Positions 34,460 through 44,038 are shown, numbered from the stretch's first letter. The stretch is DNA of 64,000 bases from Falsihalocynthiibacter sp042445055 (GCF_042445055.1 NZ_CP170339.1:1674001-1738000), one strand, 5' to 3'. Notes: generated by a model not told the origin, from the letters alone. Numbers and translations: made by a program.

Positions 34460-35797
34460 TTGGATTTTTCGACTATTTTCTCTTCTTTGGGTGGTGGTGT
34501 GTTCACCCTGCTGGCGTTTGTTGTCGTTATCTCGGTGATCGTCGCGATTCACGAATATGGGCACTATATCGTAGGGCGCTGGTCGGGGATTCATGCAGAT
34601 GTGTTTTCGCTTGGCTTTGGCAAGGTTCTGTTCAGTCGCGTGGATAGCCGCGGCACGAAATGGCAAATCGCCGCGCTTCCTTTTGGTGGTTACGTCAAGT
34701 TCCGTGGCGACGCGAATGCGGCCAGCGGCAAAGATGGCGAGGCGATGCAGGGCCTCTCCGACGAAGAATTACGCCACACGATGCACGGCGCACCACTTTG
34801 GGCGCGCGTGGCAACCGTTGCGGCGGGGCCGATTTTCAACTTTGCGCTATCAATCCTGATTTTCGCAGGTTTGGCGATGACTGTCGGTGTCGAGAAAACG
34901 CCGTTGACTGTCGCAGAAGTTATTGAATTACCAGGAGGAACGGGCGATCTGCGTGCAGGTGATATTCTTCGGTCGGTTGAGGGGATGTCGCTCGAGAGTG
35001 GCGATGACCTTCCTGATACGTTCGAAGCACTCAAGACCAACGCATCACTTCTGAACTATGAAATCACGCGCGATGGCGTGGACATGACCGTACTTGGGCC
35101 ACAACTTCAGCCAGCTTTGGTCAGCGCCGTATCGCCCGATAGCGCGGCACACGAGGCGGGATTGAAGGAGGGGGATGTGATCCTCTCTGTTGACGGCACG
35201 CCGATCTCATACTTTGGCCAACTTATCCCAATTGTCGAAGCGACGCAGGGCGCCCCAATGGACCTCTTGGTGTGGCGTAACGGGCAAGAGCTTCCCTTTG
35301 TTCTTCAGGCAAAGCGCACTGACTTGCCGCTTGCCGATGGTGGATTTGAAACACGTTGGCTGATCGGGATTAGCAGTCGTTATGCCTTTACGCCCGCAAA
35401 TGAAACGACCGGCCCCTTTGAGGCGCTAAAGCTAGGGGTTACGGCCACAGAGCGCGTGATTACGCAATCGCTCTCGGGCATGTATCATATGATCGTCGGC
35501 AAAATTTCGACTTGTAACATCTCGGGGCCGATCGGGATTGCGAAGGTGAGTGGTCAGGCTGCGCAGGGCGGGATCGACAATTTCATCAGCTTCATCGCGA
35601 TTATTTCAACTGCGATCGGTTTGATGAACCTGTTCCCGATTCCTGTGTTGGATGGTGGGCACCTTGTTTTCTATGCCTATGAGGCCGTTACAGGTAAGCC
35701 GCCAAGTGATGCGTGGATGCGCGGGCTGATGACTGTTGGCCTCGGACTTGTGCTTTCGCTTATGTCGCTTGGAATATTCACCGATCTATTCTGTTAG
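34460..35797 (+). CDS. rseP: RseP-type site-2 membrane metalloprotease
   Basis: RseP cleaves anti-sigma factors or signal peptides inside the membrane. It starts at TTG 34460 after AAGGAC and has 445 residues. Features are the zinc motif HEYGH (about residue 31) in the first span, one PDZ domain clearly seen (ISAVSPDSAAHEAGLKEGDVILSVDG-type region about 215-240) plus a weaker first copy (PGGTGDLRAGDILRSVEG), and the third zinc ligand region NLFPIPVLDGGH. It precedes bamA, the standard arrangement for envelope-stress genes. Confidence 0.96.
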   Translation: MDFSTIFSSLGGGVFTLLAFVVVISVIVAIHEYGHYIVGRWSGIHADVFSLGFGKVLFSRVDSRGTKWQIAALPFGGYVKFRGDANAASGKDGEAMQGLSDEELRHTMHGAPLWARVATVAAGPIFNFALSILIFAGLAMTVGVEKTPLTVAEVIELPGGTGDLRAGDILRSVEGMSLESGDDLPDTFEALKTNASLLNYEITRDGVDMTVLGPQLQPALVSAVSPDSAAHEAGLKEGDVILSVDGTPISYFGQLIPIVEATQGAPMDLLVWRNGQELPFVLQAKRTDLPLADGGFETRWLIGISSRYAFTPANETTGPFEALKLGVTATERVITQSLSGMYHMIVGKISTCNISGPIGIAKVSGQAAQGGIDNFISFIAIISTAIGLMNLFPIPVLDGGHLVFYAYEAVTGKPPSDAWMRGLMTVGLGLVLSLMSLGIFTDLFC

Positions 35798-35866
35798 TCG
35801 TGGCCGCCCCATTTGTGACACATTTTTTGCCTACCTATTGGGTGAAGGCAAAGAACGAGGTGCATC

Positions 35867-36001
35867 ATGCGGACATTAACGAACGGATACAGAGGTTTTG
35901 CCCTGTTGCTGGGGCTTAATTATGATCGTCTTTTGGCATTCGGTGCTTTGACCGTAGCATTGATGACGGGCGCATTTATTGCCAACGCTCTGGCGCTTTG
36001 A
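35867..36001 (+). CDS. 44-residue membrane protein between rseP and bamA
   Basis: ATG 35867, with CGAGG upstream, gives MRTLTNGYRGFALLLGLNYD, then a hydrophobic segment (about 20-44, LLAFGALTVALMTGAFIANALAL). The GYRG...LN-DR pattern looks like small conserved Rhodobacterales proteins that I recall but cannot name. It is followed 78 bases later by a strong terminator, so it may end the pyrH-rseP transcript. It is probably an inner-membrane peptide; function unknown. Confidence 0.65.
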   Translation: MRTLTNGYRGFALLLGLNYDRLLAFGALTVALMTGAFIANALAL

Positions 36002-36078
36002 CGCAAAAGGCGTGGCGAAAAAGGTAAAATAGGGCCTTTTCGTGTCATAGATCACACGTCAATAAAAAAGTTTTCGCG

Positions 36079-36109
36079 AAGCGTCCTACGGGGCGCTTTG
36101 TTATTTTTG
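36079..36109 (+). terminator. Terminator before bamA (TACG tetraloop)
   Basis: AAGCGTCC (36079-36086), loop TACG (UNCG class) and GGGGCGCTT form an 8-bp stem with one T-G pair, followed by TGTTATTTTTG. It should close the upstream run, leaving bamA to its own promoter; TTGACA at 36107-36112 overlaps the T tract but its -10 partner is weak. Confidence 0.75.
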
Positions 36110-36168
36110 ACATAACGTCAGATTGCCGATAGTCATTTTACAACAATAATTAATACGGATGAGGGTCC

Positions 36169-38535
36169 ATGAGCAATTTCACCGCCGGTGCTCCGGGAAG
36201 CATTGCGACGTTTGGAAGGGCAGTACGCCAATTCCTAGCTGTTTTTCTTCTTATTTTGACAACGGCGTTAATTGCGACGCCTCAAGCTGCGAAGGCGCAG
36301 GACTATCGATTTAAGTCCGTCAATATTGACGGAAACGTCCGCGTCGATTCCGCGACCATCATTAATTACTTGGGTATTCAAAGCGGACAGAGCCTCAGCG
36401 GGGGCGAGCTTAACGCAGCCTACCAAAATCTGATCGGCTCTGGTTTGTTCGAATCCGCCGAGATCACACCACGCGGCAACGTGCTGGACGTTCGTGTTGT
36501 TGAGTATCCCACCGTGAACCGAATTGCGATTGAGGGGAATAAACGCCTCAAGGATGACGCGCTTTTCACCGTTGTGCGTTCACAGCCGCGTCTGGTGTAT
36601 AATCCGACGTTGGCGGAGCAAGACGCCGCAGCGCTGGTTGAGGCCTATGAAGTCGGTGGTCGTTTGGCGGCAACCGTGACCCCAAAAATCATTCGTCGCT
36701 CGGACAACCGTGTTGATCTGGTTTTCGAAGTAACAGAAGGCAAAGTTGTTGATGTTGAGCGCCTTAGGTTCGTTGGCAACCGCGCATTTAGCGACCGTCG
36801 CTTGCGTAGTGTGCTTGAAACTAAACAAGCTGGGCTGTTCCGTACATTCGTAAAATCCGACACATTTGTTGCTGATCGGATCGAGTTTGATAAGCAAAGC
36901 CTGACCGATTTCTATACCGCGCGCGGATTTGTGGACTTTCAGACTGTTTCGGTCGCAAGTGAATTGGCGCGTGAACGGGATGGCGTTTTCCTCACGTTCC
37001 GCATTCAAGAGGGGCAGCAGTTCAGCTTTGGCCGCTTTGCCGTTACCTCGGAGATTCCAAATCTAAATCCTGCTCCGTATCAAAGGCTGATCAAAATCAG
37101 ATCGGGCAGATCGTTTAACCCAGCATACATTGATGCGGCGATCACCCGTATGGAGAATAAGGCCCTTAAGGACGGGTTGGACTTTGTTCGTGTTGAGCCG
37201 CGGGTTATCCGCAATGCGCGCGAGCGCACGATTGATGTGAACTTTGTGCTCGTACGTGGTCCACGTGTTTTTGTTGAGCGGATTGATATCGAGGGTAACA
37301 CAACCACGTTGGATCGCGTCGTGCGCCAACAGTTCCGCTCGGTTGAAGGTGATCCATTTAACCCGCGTGAAATCAGCCACTCTGCAGATCGCATTCGTGC
37401 GCTCGGTTACTTTGAGGATGTGCAGGTTGAAACGCGCGAAGGCAGCAGCCCCGACCGTGTGATCGTTGACGTGGACGTTGAAGAAACAACGACTGGTGCG
37501 CTAACGCTTGGTCTTGCCTATAGCACCAACGACGGTCCCGGCATTAACTTGGGCTATACCCAGACTAACCTTCTTGGTCGTGGTCAAACACTGAGCTTTA
37601 ACATCAATACGGTTGCAGAAGAACAGTCCTATGTCTTTGGCTTTACCGAACCGTTCCTCTTTGGGCGTGACTTAAAGTTTGACGCAGACATCGGCCACCG
37701 CACGACAACAAACTCGACCCAACAATATAAGACCGTGCGCGATACCTTCTCGCCGTCTATCGAGTTCCCACTCAGCGAACGCGGCCGCCTTGGCTTGCGT
37801 TACCGTATCTTGAATACCAAGCTCTCTGAAACCAGCCCTGACAGTTCGCGCTTGGTCACCAAGGATGAAGGCGAGCGTCTGGATAACAGCTTCGGATACT
37901 TCTACTCCTTTGACTCGCGCAGAAGTAAGATTGACGAGGACATCAGCTATGTTGTGCGATTCACGCAGAACTTCGGTTTCAACGATACCGATCCGTTCAT
38001 GCGCGCAACCGGATTTATGGGCGCGCAGGCCTCGATATTTGACGATCTCGTACAGGTCCGTGCGATTGTTGAGGGTGGTGCCGTTAAGGTTTATAATGAC
38101 GGTGAAACCAAGATCACCGACCGCTTTGCCCAGAACACTCGCATCATGCGCGGCTTCGAAAACTTTGGTGTCGGTCCGCGTGATCTGAACGCACCAAATC
38201 AGGACTCGCTTGGCGGTAACTTCTTTGCGGTGCTGCGTCTTGAGGCTGATTTCCCGATTGGCCTTCCTGAGGAATACGGGATCTCGGGCGGCTTGTTCCT
38301 GGATACGGGTTCTTATTGGGGGCTGGATGATACTGCGGGCGGTCCGACAGGGGCGGCATGTCCCGTTGCGGATTGTACCGTGGATGATGATTTCTACTTG
38401 CGCTCGGTTATTGGTTTTGCGCTCTATTGGGACACACCGCTTGGACCGCTGCGCTTTAACTTTACCAAGGCGCTCAAGAAGAAAGATTATGATGTTGAAG
38501 AACCCTTTGAGCTTACAATCTCGACCAAGTTCTAA
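36169..38535 (+). CDS. bamA: Outer-membrane protein assembly factor BamA
   Basis: BamA inserts beta-barrel proteins into the outer membrane. The 788-residue precursor has a long signal region (to about residue 44, with IATPQAAKAQ before the cut), then five POTRA domains (about 45-440; FKSVNIDGNVRVDS, VNRIAIEGNKRLKDDALF, VERLRFVGNRAFSDRRLRSV, FVERIDIEGNTTTLDRVVRQ), and the 16-strand barrel ending in ELTISTKF with terminal Phe. The barrel loop motif NTRIMRGFENFGVGPRD is present (VRGF-like). ompH follows with 1 base between. Confidence 0.97.
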   Translation: MSNFTAGAPGSIATFGRAVRQFLAVFLLILTTALIATPQAAKAQDYRFKSVNIDGNVRVDSATIINYLGIQSGQSLSGGELNAAYQNLIGSGLFESAEITPRGNVLDVRVVEYPTVNRIAIEGNKRLKDDALFTVVRSQPRLVYNPTLAEQDAAALVEAYEVGGRLAATVTPKIIRRSDNRVDLVFEVTEGKVVDVERLRFVGNRAFSDRRLRSVLETKQAGLFRTFVKSDTFVADRIEFDKQSLTDFYTARGFVDFQTVSVASELARERDGVFLTFRIQEGQQFSFGRFAVTSEIPNLNPAPYQRLIKIRSGRSFNPAYIDAAITRMENKALKDGLDFVRVEPRVIRNARERTIDVNFVLVRGPRVFVERIDIEGNTTTLDRVVRQQFRSVEGDPFNPREISHSADRIRALGYFEDVQVETREGSSPDRVIVDVDVEETTTGALTLGLAYSTNDGPGINLGYTQTNLLGRGQTLSFNINTVAEEQSYVFGFTEPFLFGRDLKFDADIGHRTTTNSTQQYKTVRDTFSPSIEFPLSERGRLGLRYRILNTKLSETSPDSSRLVTKDEGERLDNSFGYFYSFDSRRSKIDEDISYVVRFTQNFGFNDTDPFMRATGFMGAQASIFDDLVQVRAIVEGGAVKVYNDGETKITDRFAQNTRIMRGFENFGVGPRDLNAPNQDSLGGNFFAVLRLEADFPIGLPEEYGISGGLFLDTGSYWGLDDTAGGPTGAACPVADCTVDDDFYLRSVIGFALYWDTPLGPLRFNFTKALKKKDYDVEEPFELTISTKF

Positions 38536-38536
38536 A

Positions 38537-39142
38537 ATGTCGAACGGATCAATTACACGCGCCGCAGGATTAGCGGCGCGTGTTACGCTTTTATGTGTGG
38601 CGGGGGCTGCATGGGCCCAAGAAGAGCCCGCGACAATTACCCAACCTGCTCCAATGTCTACTCCCGCACCTGAGGCCACCGAAGCGATTCAAAGTTTCGT
38701 GGTGCTGGACCCCGAGAGGCTGTACCTTGAGTCACAATTCGGCAAACGGGTGCAGGCTGACCTGAACAACCTTGCCAGAGAAATCCAAGAAGAAAACGGA
38801 AAGCTGACCCGCGATCTTGAGGCCGAGGAGCTCGCGCTCTTGGATCAGCGTGCGTTGCTCACCCCCGATGAATTTCGAGAAATTGCGGATGCCTTTGATG
38901 AAAAAGTGCAATCGATCCGCGATGCCCAAGACCGCAAGGGGCAGGAGTTAAATGCAATGGCCGCGCGTGGGCGGCAGTCCTTTAACGAGGCGAGCCTGCC
39001 GGTCCTGCAAACCATTCTAAAGGAACGCAACGCCTTGGGAATATTGGATTCCCGCGTGATTTTCCTTCCTGCGGCAGAGATCGATATTACGGATGACGCC
39101 ATTGAGCGCGTAGATCAAGTTTTGGGCGACGGCACGCCTTAA
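38537..39142 (+). CDS. OmpH/Skp-family periplasmic chaperone
   Basis: From ATG 38537, directly after the bamA stop, the product is 201 residues with a signal peptide ending in GAAWAQ (about residue 28). The mature protein has the OmpH pattern: FVVLDPERLYLESQFGKRVQADLNNLAREIQEEN, a long helical hairpin (about 80-150), and a C-terminal strand with GILDSRVIFLPAAEIDITD. Skp-type proteins hold unfolded outer-membrane proteins on the way to BamA. Its place after bamA and before fabZ-lpxA fits. Confidence 0.9.
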   Translation: MSNGSITRAAGLAARVTLLCVAGAAWAQEEPATITQPAPMSTPAPEATEAIQSFVVLDPERLYLESQFGKRVQADLNNLAREIQEENGKLTRDLEAEELALLDQRALLTPDEFREIADAFDEKVQSIRDAQDRKGQELNAMAARGRQSFNEASLPVLQTILKERNALGILDSRVIFLPAAEIDITDDAIERVDQVLGDGTP

Positions 39143-39232
39143 CTATTGCCCTAACGTCCTGAGACTATTGAACGCCGGCGCGTGTCTTGGTACTCAGGTG
39201 CTTAAAAATAACGTGCAGCGACAGGAGCACTC

Positions 39233-39697
39233 ATGGAATCCAAACACATGACAGAAGCCGATCTTGATATCATTCAGCGGATCATCCCGCATCGGTACCC
39301 TTTCCTGTTGGTTGATAAAGTTATCGATGTTGATCCGGGCAAGAGCGCCGTGGGCATCAAGAACGTCACAATGAACGAGCCTCACTTCCAAGGGCACTTC
39401 CCTGGCGCACCGATCATGCCAGGGGTTATGATCATTGAGGCGATGGCGCAATCAGCGGCGGTGATGGTTGGGCTTTGGCTTGAGATGGTCGATAAGCCGT
39501 TGCTCGTGTATTTTATGTCCGTAGACAACGGAAAATTCCGCCAAAAAGTTGTGCCGGGTGATGTGCTCGAGTTGCACGTAACAGTCACCAAGGCACGCGG
39601 TATGATCTGGAAATTCCACGGTGATGCGATTGTGAACGGCAATATCGTTGCTGAAGCTGATTTCACCGCGATGATCGACCTTCAGGGCGAGGGCTAA
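39233..39697 (+). CDS. fabZ: 3-hydroxyacyl-ACP dehydratase FabZ
   Basis: FabZ dehydrates 3-hydroxyacyl-ACP in fatty-acid elongation and competes with LpxA for 3-hydroxyacyl-ACP. The 154-residue hot-dog-fold protein has IPHRYPFLLVDKVIDVDPG, the catalytic His in HFQGHFPGAPIMPGV and the Glu in IIEAMAQ. ATG 39233 follows CAGGAG. lpxA starts 3 bases after the stop. Confidence 0.97.
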   Translation: MESKHMTEADLDIIQRIIPHRYPFLLVDKVIDVDPGKSAVGIKNVTMNEPHFQGHFPGAPIMPGVMIIEAMAQSAAVMVGLWLEMVDKPLLVYFMSVDNGKFRQKVVPGDVLELHVTVTKARGMIWKFHGDAIVNGNIVAEADFTAMIDLQGEG

Positions 39698-39700
39698 CCC

Positions 39701-40498
39701 TTGAGTATCGACCCCAGCGCGCAGGTCCATCCGTCTGCTGTTGTAGAGGATGGCGCGGTAATCGGTGCGGATTGTGTGATTGGTCCGTTTTCGATTGTCG
39801 GCCCAGAGGTCACGCTTGCCAGAGGTGTGGTTCTCAAGAGCCATGTCGTTGTGACGGGCAAAACCGAAGTCGGCGAAGAGACTGAAATCTTCCCTGGTGC
39901 GTGCATTGGCGAGATCCCTCAGGATTTGAAGTTCGACGGCGAGAAAACCCGCCTGATCGTTGGCGCGCGCAACCGCATCCGTGAGGGTGTCACCATGAAT
40001 ACCGGCACCAAAGGTGGCGGCGGTATTACGCGGGTTGGGGACGATTGCCTGTTTATGACGGGTGCGCATGTGGGGCACGACACGACCGTCGGCAATCGCG
40101 TGATCCTTGCCAATCAAGCCGCTCTCGCGGGACATTGTCATGTCGAGGATGATGTTATTATCGGCGGATTGTCGGGGATCCATCAGTTCGTACGACTTGG
40201 ACGCGGCGCTATCATCGGGGCTGTGACGATGGTCACGAGCGATGTGATACCCTATGGCCTTGTTCAGGGGCCACGAGGTGAGTTGGACGGCTTGAACCTT
40301 GTGGGGCTTAAGCGTCGGGGGGTCGCAAGGTCAGATATTTCCGCGCTTCGGGCCGCTTTACAAATGCTGCGCCAAGGCGAAGGACAGTTCCAAGAGCGTG
40401 CGGTTCGCATGGCCGAGGAAAGCGATAGCGCTTACGTTGAAGAGATTACGAAATTCATTCTAGGTGAAAGCGATCGCGGCTTTCTGATACCGCGCTGA
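39701..40498 (+). CDS. lpxA: UDP-N-acetylglucosamine acyltransferase
   Basis: LpxA puts the first 3-hydroxyacyl chain on UDP-GlcNAc for lipid A. It starts at TTG 39701 and has 265 residues. The left-handed beta helix is visible as hexapeptide repeats (VHPSAVVEDGAVIGADCVIGPFSIVG), GTKGGGGITRVGDDCLFMTGAHVGHD holds the active His, and HQFVRLGRGAIIGAVTMV follows. The helical C-terminus closes the fold. Its stop shares bases with the lpxI ATG. Confidence 0.97.
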   Translation: MSIDPSAQVHPSAVVEDGAVIGADCVIGPFSIVGPEVTLARGVVLKSHVVVTGKTEVGEETEIFPGACIGEIPQDLKFDGEKTRLIVGARNRIREGVTMNTGTKGGGGITRVGDDCLFMTGAHVGHDTTVGNRVILANQAALAGHCHVEDDVIIGGLSGIHQFVRLGRGAIIGAVTMVTSDVIPYGLVQGPRGELDGLNLVGLKRRGVARSDISALRAALQMLRQGEGQFQERAVRMAEESDSAYVEEITKFILGESDRGFLIPR

Positions 40499-41298
40499 TG
40501 GAGGCTTCCTCAAATCGGTTGGCTGTGATCTCGGGACGAGGCGAGTTGCCATTGATCGTTGCCGAGCGTGAACCTGACAGCTTTGTCGTATGTTTCTATG
40601 GCGTCGAAACCGATGCCAAGCCGGATTACAATGCTCGGTTTGAAAAGCTGGGCGGTTTCTTCAAGGAATTGCGCAAGCAGGGCGTCAAACGGGTGTGCTT
40701 TGCGGGCGGTCTTATGCGCCCTGCGCTTAATCCGTTGCGTTTTGATGCAACAATGATGCGCTTGGCTCCACGTCTTTTGTCGGCAATGAAGGGTGGCGAT
40801 GATGCGATCCTGCGCATTATCGTTGAGATATTCGAGGCCGAAGGGTTCGAGGTGGTCGGTCCGCATGAAATCTGCCCCGAAATACTTGCGACCGAAGGTG
40901 TGATGGCGGGGGCTGAGCCTAAGGATCAAACTCTACGCGATATCGAGCGTGCGAATGCGATCCTGACGGCACTGTCGCCAGTCGATGTGGGGCAGGGCTG
41001 TGTGGTGGCGAATGGGCTTTGCTATGGAATTGAAACCATTCAGGGCACCGACGAAATGCTGCGTTTCATCGCACAGAACTCGCTGTCTCGTCAGGGTATA
41101 CTAATGAAACGCTCCAAAGTTGGACAGGAATTGCGCGTTGATATGCCCGCGATTGGGCCGGATACGCTTCACCTTGTGCATAGTGCGGGCCTCGCGGGGA
41201 TCGTTGTCGAGGCGGGCCATGTCATGATTGTCGAGAAAGAGCAGACACTTGCGCTGGCCAAGGAGCTTGGGCTGTTTATCTTTGGCGAGGGTCGCTGA
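40498..41298 (+). CDS. lpxI: UDP-2,3-diacylglucosamine diphosphatase LpxI
   Basis: LpxI hydrolyses UDP-2,3-diacylglucosamine to lipid X, replacing LpxH in alphaproteobacteria. The 266-residue protein has the family N-terminus LAVISGRGELPLIVAE, VCFAGGLMRPALNPLRFD, KGGDDAILRIIVEIFEAEGF, and the C-terminal catalytic-domain stretch LMKRSKVGQELRVDMPAIGPDTL. It overlaps lpxA by one base and lpxB by one base, and lies exactly between them in the pathway order. Confidence 0.95.
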   Translation: MEASSNRLAVISGRGELPLIVAEREPDSFVVCFYGVETDAKPDYNARFEKLGGFFKELRKQGVKRVCFAGGLMRPALNPLRFDATMMRLAPRLLSAMKGGDDAILRIIVEIFEAEGFEVVGPHEICPEILATEGVMAGAEPKDQTLRDIERANAILTALSPVDVGQGCVVANGLCYGIETIQGTDEMLRFIAQNSLSRQGILMKRSKVGQELRVDMPAIGPDTLHLVHSAGLAGIVVEAGHVMIVEKEQTLALAKELGLFIFGEGR

Positions 41299-42467
41299 TG
41301 CGGGTCTTTGTGATCGCGGGCGAGACATCGGGAGATAAGCTAGGGGCCGCATTGATGGCGGGCCTGAAAACGTTGGTCCCAGATGTAGAGTTTCGCGGAG
41401 TTGCAGGGCCGTTGATGCAAGCCGAGGGTATGGGCTCGCTTTTTGAGATGTCCGAGCTCTCGATCATGGGAATCGTCGAGGTTCTGCCAAAATATTTCCA
41501 CCTAAAGCGCCGTATCCGAGAAACAGCCGAGGCCGCCATCGCGTGGAATGCGGATGTTGTTATTGGCATTGATAGCCCAGATTTTTGCCTGCGCGTCGCC
41601 AAGATCGTTAAGGAACAGTCGAACATCCCGACGGTCCACTATGTCGCCCCAAGCGTTTGGGCGTGGCGAGAAGGCCGTGCCGCGAAGATGGCCAAGGTTA
41701 TCGACCATGTGCTTGCGTTATTGCCGTTTGAACCTCCGTTGATGCAAGCGGCTGGGATGACTTGCGATTTTGTCGGCCATCCAGTGGTCGCAGAGCCAGA
41801 AGCAACGGCTGCCGATATCGCCGAATTTCGTGCAGAGTATGGCTTATCGGATCAGACTCCCTTGGTGCTCGCCTTACCTGGTTCAAGACGGGGCGAAGTT
41901 TCGCGACTGGGCGGTGTATTCGGCGAGACTTTGGCCAAGGTCACAGCAGAAATTCCGAACGCGCGTGTTGTCTTGCCCGTGGCGCCGAATGTGCGTGGGA
42001 TGATACGCGAAATCGTAGATAGCTGGGATATTTCGCCGCCTGTCATTCTATTGGAAACCGACGCGAGCGATTCTGCTCAAGCGAAAAAACGCGCGGCATT
42101 TGCGGCGGCGGACCTTGCGCTGGCGGCGTCCGGAACGGTTTCTCTTGAGTTGGCGCGCGCCCGTACGCCAATGGTGATCGCGTATGATATGAACTGGCTC
42201 AGCCGCATGTTAATCGCAAGAATGCTCAAGATTGACACGGTTACGCTGGTGAACCTTGTGAGTGAGCGCCGCGATATCCCTGAGTTCTTGGGGAAAAACT
42301 GCCTCTCTAAGAATATTGCCCCTGCGATGCTGGATGTCTGGAATGACCCGACGAAGCAAATTCAGGCCATGGAGTTAACCATGGCCCGTTTGGGAGAAGC
42401 GGAAGAATATCCCGGATTGCGCGCCGCAAAATCTGTGCTAGCGGCGCTCAAGTCACCACGCGCTTAG
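41298..42467 (+). CDS. lpxB: Lipid A disaccharide synthase
   Basis: LpxB joins lipid X with UDP-diacylglucosamine to form the lipid A disaccharide. The 389-residue GT19-type protein begins VFVIAGETSGDKLGAALM, then IGIDSPDFCLRVAK, YVAPSVWAWREGRAAKM, LALPGSRRGEVSRL and SGTVSLELARARTPMVIAY. It ends the bamA-to-lpxB run and its stop overlaps the convergent mnmA. Confidence 0.97.
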   Translation: MRVFVIAGETSGDKLGAALMAGLKTLVPDVEFRGVAGPLMQAEGMGSLFEMSELSIMGIVEVLPKYFHLKRRIRETAEAAIAWNADVVIGIDSPDFCLRVAKIVKEQSNIPTVHYVAPSVWAWREGRAAKMAKVIDHVLALLPFEPPLMQAAGMTCDFVGHPVVAEPEATAADIAEFRAEYGLSDQTPLVLALPGSRRGEVSRLGGVFGETLAKVTAEIPNARVVLPVAPNVRGMIREIVDSWDISPPVILLETDASDSAQAKKRAAFAAADLALAASGTVSLELARARTPMVIAYDMNWLSRMLIARMLKIDTVTLVNLVSERRDIPEFLGKNCLSKNIAPAMLDVWNDPTKQIQAMELTMARLGEAEEYPGLRAAKSVLAALKSPRA

Positions 42468-43615
42468 TTGCCGCGCCAAATCCAACCGCCACCAAAGATG
42501 CGGCTGCTGTCACTGTCATAAAACACGCAAGCTTGCCCCGGAGAAACGCCTTCTTCGGGTGATAATAGCTCGACCGTAGCTTCTGTTTCCGAAATAGGGC
42601 GCAAAATCGCCTCGCGAGGTGGACGTGTTGAGCGCACCTTGACCGATAGATGCCATTCCTTCTGACTCATCAGGGGGGCATCGTTCAGCCAGTTGATCTC
42701 ACGAATTGGAATGATGCGCGTCGATAGCGCCGATTTAGGCCCAACCACGACGTGCTTTTTCTCGGGATCAAGCTTCACGACATAAATCGGCTCGCTGAGG
42801 CCACCAATGCCGAGACCGCGGCGTTGCCCAACGGTGTAATGAATAACGCCCTTGTGTGAGCCCACAACATTGCCGTCCATATCGACGATATCACCAGGAT
42901 CGGCAGCTTCGGGGCGCAATTTCTCGATCACGCTCGCATAGTTGCCGTTGGGCACAAAACAGATGTCTTGGCTGTCCGGTTTATCCGCAACGACTAGCCC
43001 GTACTTCGCCGCAAGTTTGCGGGTTTCGTCTTTACTGGGCAAATGGCCAAGCGGAAAACGGAGGTATTCGAGCTGTTCTTCGGTGGTCGAAAACAGGAAA
43101 TAGCTTTGATCGCGGTTTGAATCCGTCGCCGAATGCAACTCGGGGCCGTTGTCACCCATCTTGCGCTGGATGTAATGACCCGTCGCCATACAGTCCGCGT
43201 CAAGATCCTTGGCTGTTTCCAATAGGTCCTTAAACTTCACGCGCTCATTACAGCGAATACAGGGAACGGGCGTTGCACCTGCAAGATAAGCATCAGCAAA
43301 TTCGTCGATCACCGCGTCTTGGAATATGTTCTCATAATCGAGCACATAATGCGGAAAACCCATTTCTTCGGCCACACGTCGCGCATCATGAATATCGACA
43401 CCCGCACAACATGCGCCCTTCTTGGCGAGCGCTGCGCCGTGATCGTAAAGCTGAAGCGTCACGCCAACCACATCATAGCCTTCTTCAGCGAGCATCGCCG
43501 CGACGACAGAACTATCCACGCCACCAGACATCGCCACCACAACGCGCGTTTCAGCGGGTGGTTTGGCAAAGCCGAGCGAATTGAGCGGCGGGTTGGTATC
43601 CAGTGGCATCTTCAT
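42464..43615 (-). CDS. mnmA: tRNA-specific 2-thiouridylase MnmA
   Basis: MnmA puts sulfur on U34 of Lys, Glu and Gln tRNAs. The 383-residue protein has the PP-loop AMSGGVDSSVVAAML, the first catalytic Cys in GATPVPCIRCN, the second in DSQDICFVPNG, and a C-terminal barrel (PREAILRPIS onward). It starts at ATG 43615 or the ATG two codons later. It is convergent with lpxB and divergent from sciP. Confidence 0.95.
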   Translation of the reverse strand: MKMPLDTNPPLNSLGFAKPPAETRVVVAMSGGVDSSVVAAMLAEEGYDVVGVTLQLYDHGAALAKKGACCAGVDIHDARRVAEEMGFPHYVLDYENIFQDAVIDEFADAYLAGATPVPCIRCNERVKFKDLLETAKDLDADCMATGHYIQRKMGDNGPELHSATDSNRDQSYFLFSTTEEQLEYLRFPLGHLPSKDETRKLAAKYGLVVADKPDSQDICFVPNGNYASVIEKLRPEAADPGDIVDMDGNVVGSHKGVIHYTVGQRRGLGIGGLSEPIYVVKLDPEKKHVVVGPKSALSTRIIPIREINWLNDAPLMSQKEWHLSVKVRSTRPPREAILRPISETEATVELLSPEEGVSPGQACVFYDSDSSRIFGGGWIWRGN

Positions 43616-43732
43616 AATCCTTAACGAGGTCCTGCAGAATATAAGAAAATGCTAACTACTAACAAGGGGGCGTTTTACAATCCCTTAAGGCTGTTTGGCC
43701 AAATTGCCCTCATGAACTATGAGGGGAATGTT

Positions 43733-44011
43733 ATGTTTTTGAAGAAAGTAGAGGGACCACGGGCGGTTACACTACCTGATGGCACTGTTTTGACGCGCGC
43801 AGACTTGCCGCCAGCGGACACAAAGCGCTGGGTCGCGAGTCGCAAAGCGGCTGTCGTAAGGGGGGTCGCCTACGGACTGATTCCCCAAAAGGAAGCGCTT
43901 GAGCGATATGGAATCAGCGAAGAAGAGTTTGAATCATGGTGCGCAGCGGTCGAAAAGCACGGCGAACAGGCCTTAAAATCCACAGCATTGCAAAAATATC
44001 GTCAACTTTGA
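43733..44011 (+). CDS. sciP: DUF1153 protein, SciP-type CtrA inhibitor
   Basis: SciP binds CtrA and blocks transcription of CtrA-dependent promoters. ATG 43733, with GAGGGG 6 bases ahead, gives 92 residues beginning MFLKKVEGPRAVTLPDGTVL. LPPADTKRWVASRKAAVVRGVAYGLI and the helix-turn-helix-like KEALERYGISEEEFESW match DUF1153/SciP. Longer frames to 43649 lack a site. It is directly upstream of ctrA, which supports the role; the function in roseobacters is inferred from Caulobacter. Confidence 0.88.
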   Translation: MFLKKVEGPRAVTLPDGTVLTRADLPPADTKRWVASRKAAVVRGVAYGLIPQKEALERYGISEEEFESWCAAVEKHGEQALKSTALQKYRQL

Positions 44012-44038
44012 GTTGTGTGGGCAATCGTTTTTGAACTG

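Noticed and set aside
38210..38536. Upstream extension of the OmpH-family frame
   Set aside because: It overlaps the end of bamA in another register; the signal peptide begins at ATG 38537.
37672..38679. Long minus-strand frame opposite bamA
   Set aside because: It is a shadow of bamA third-position bias; no start context and no recognisable domain.
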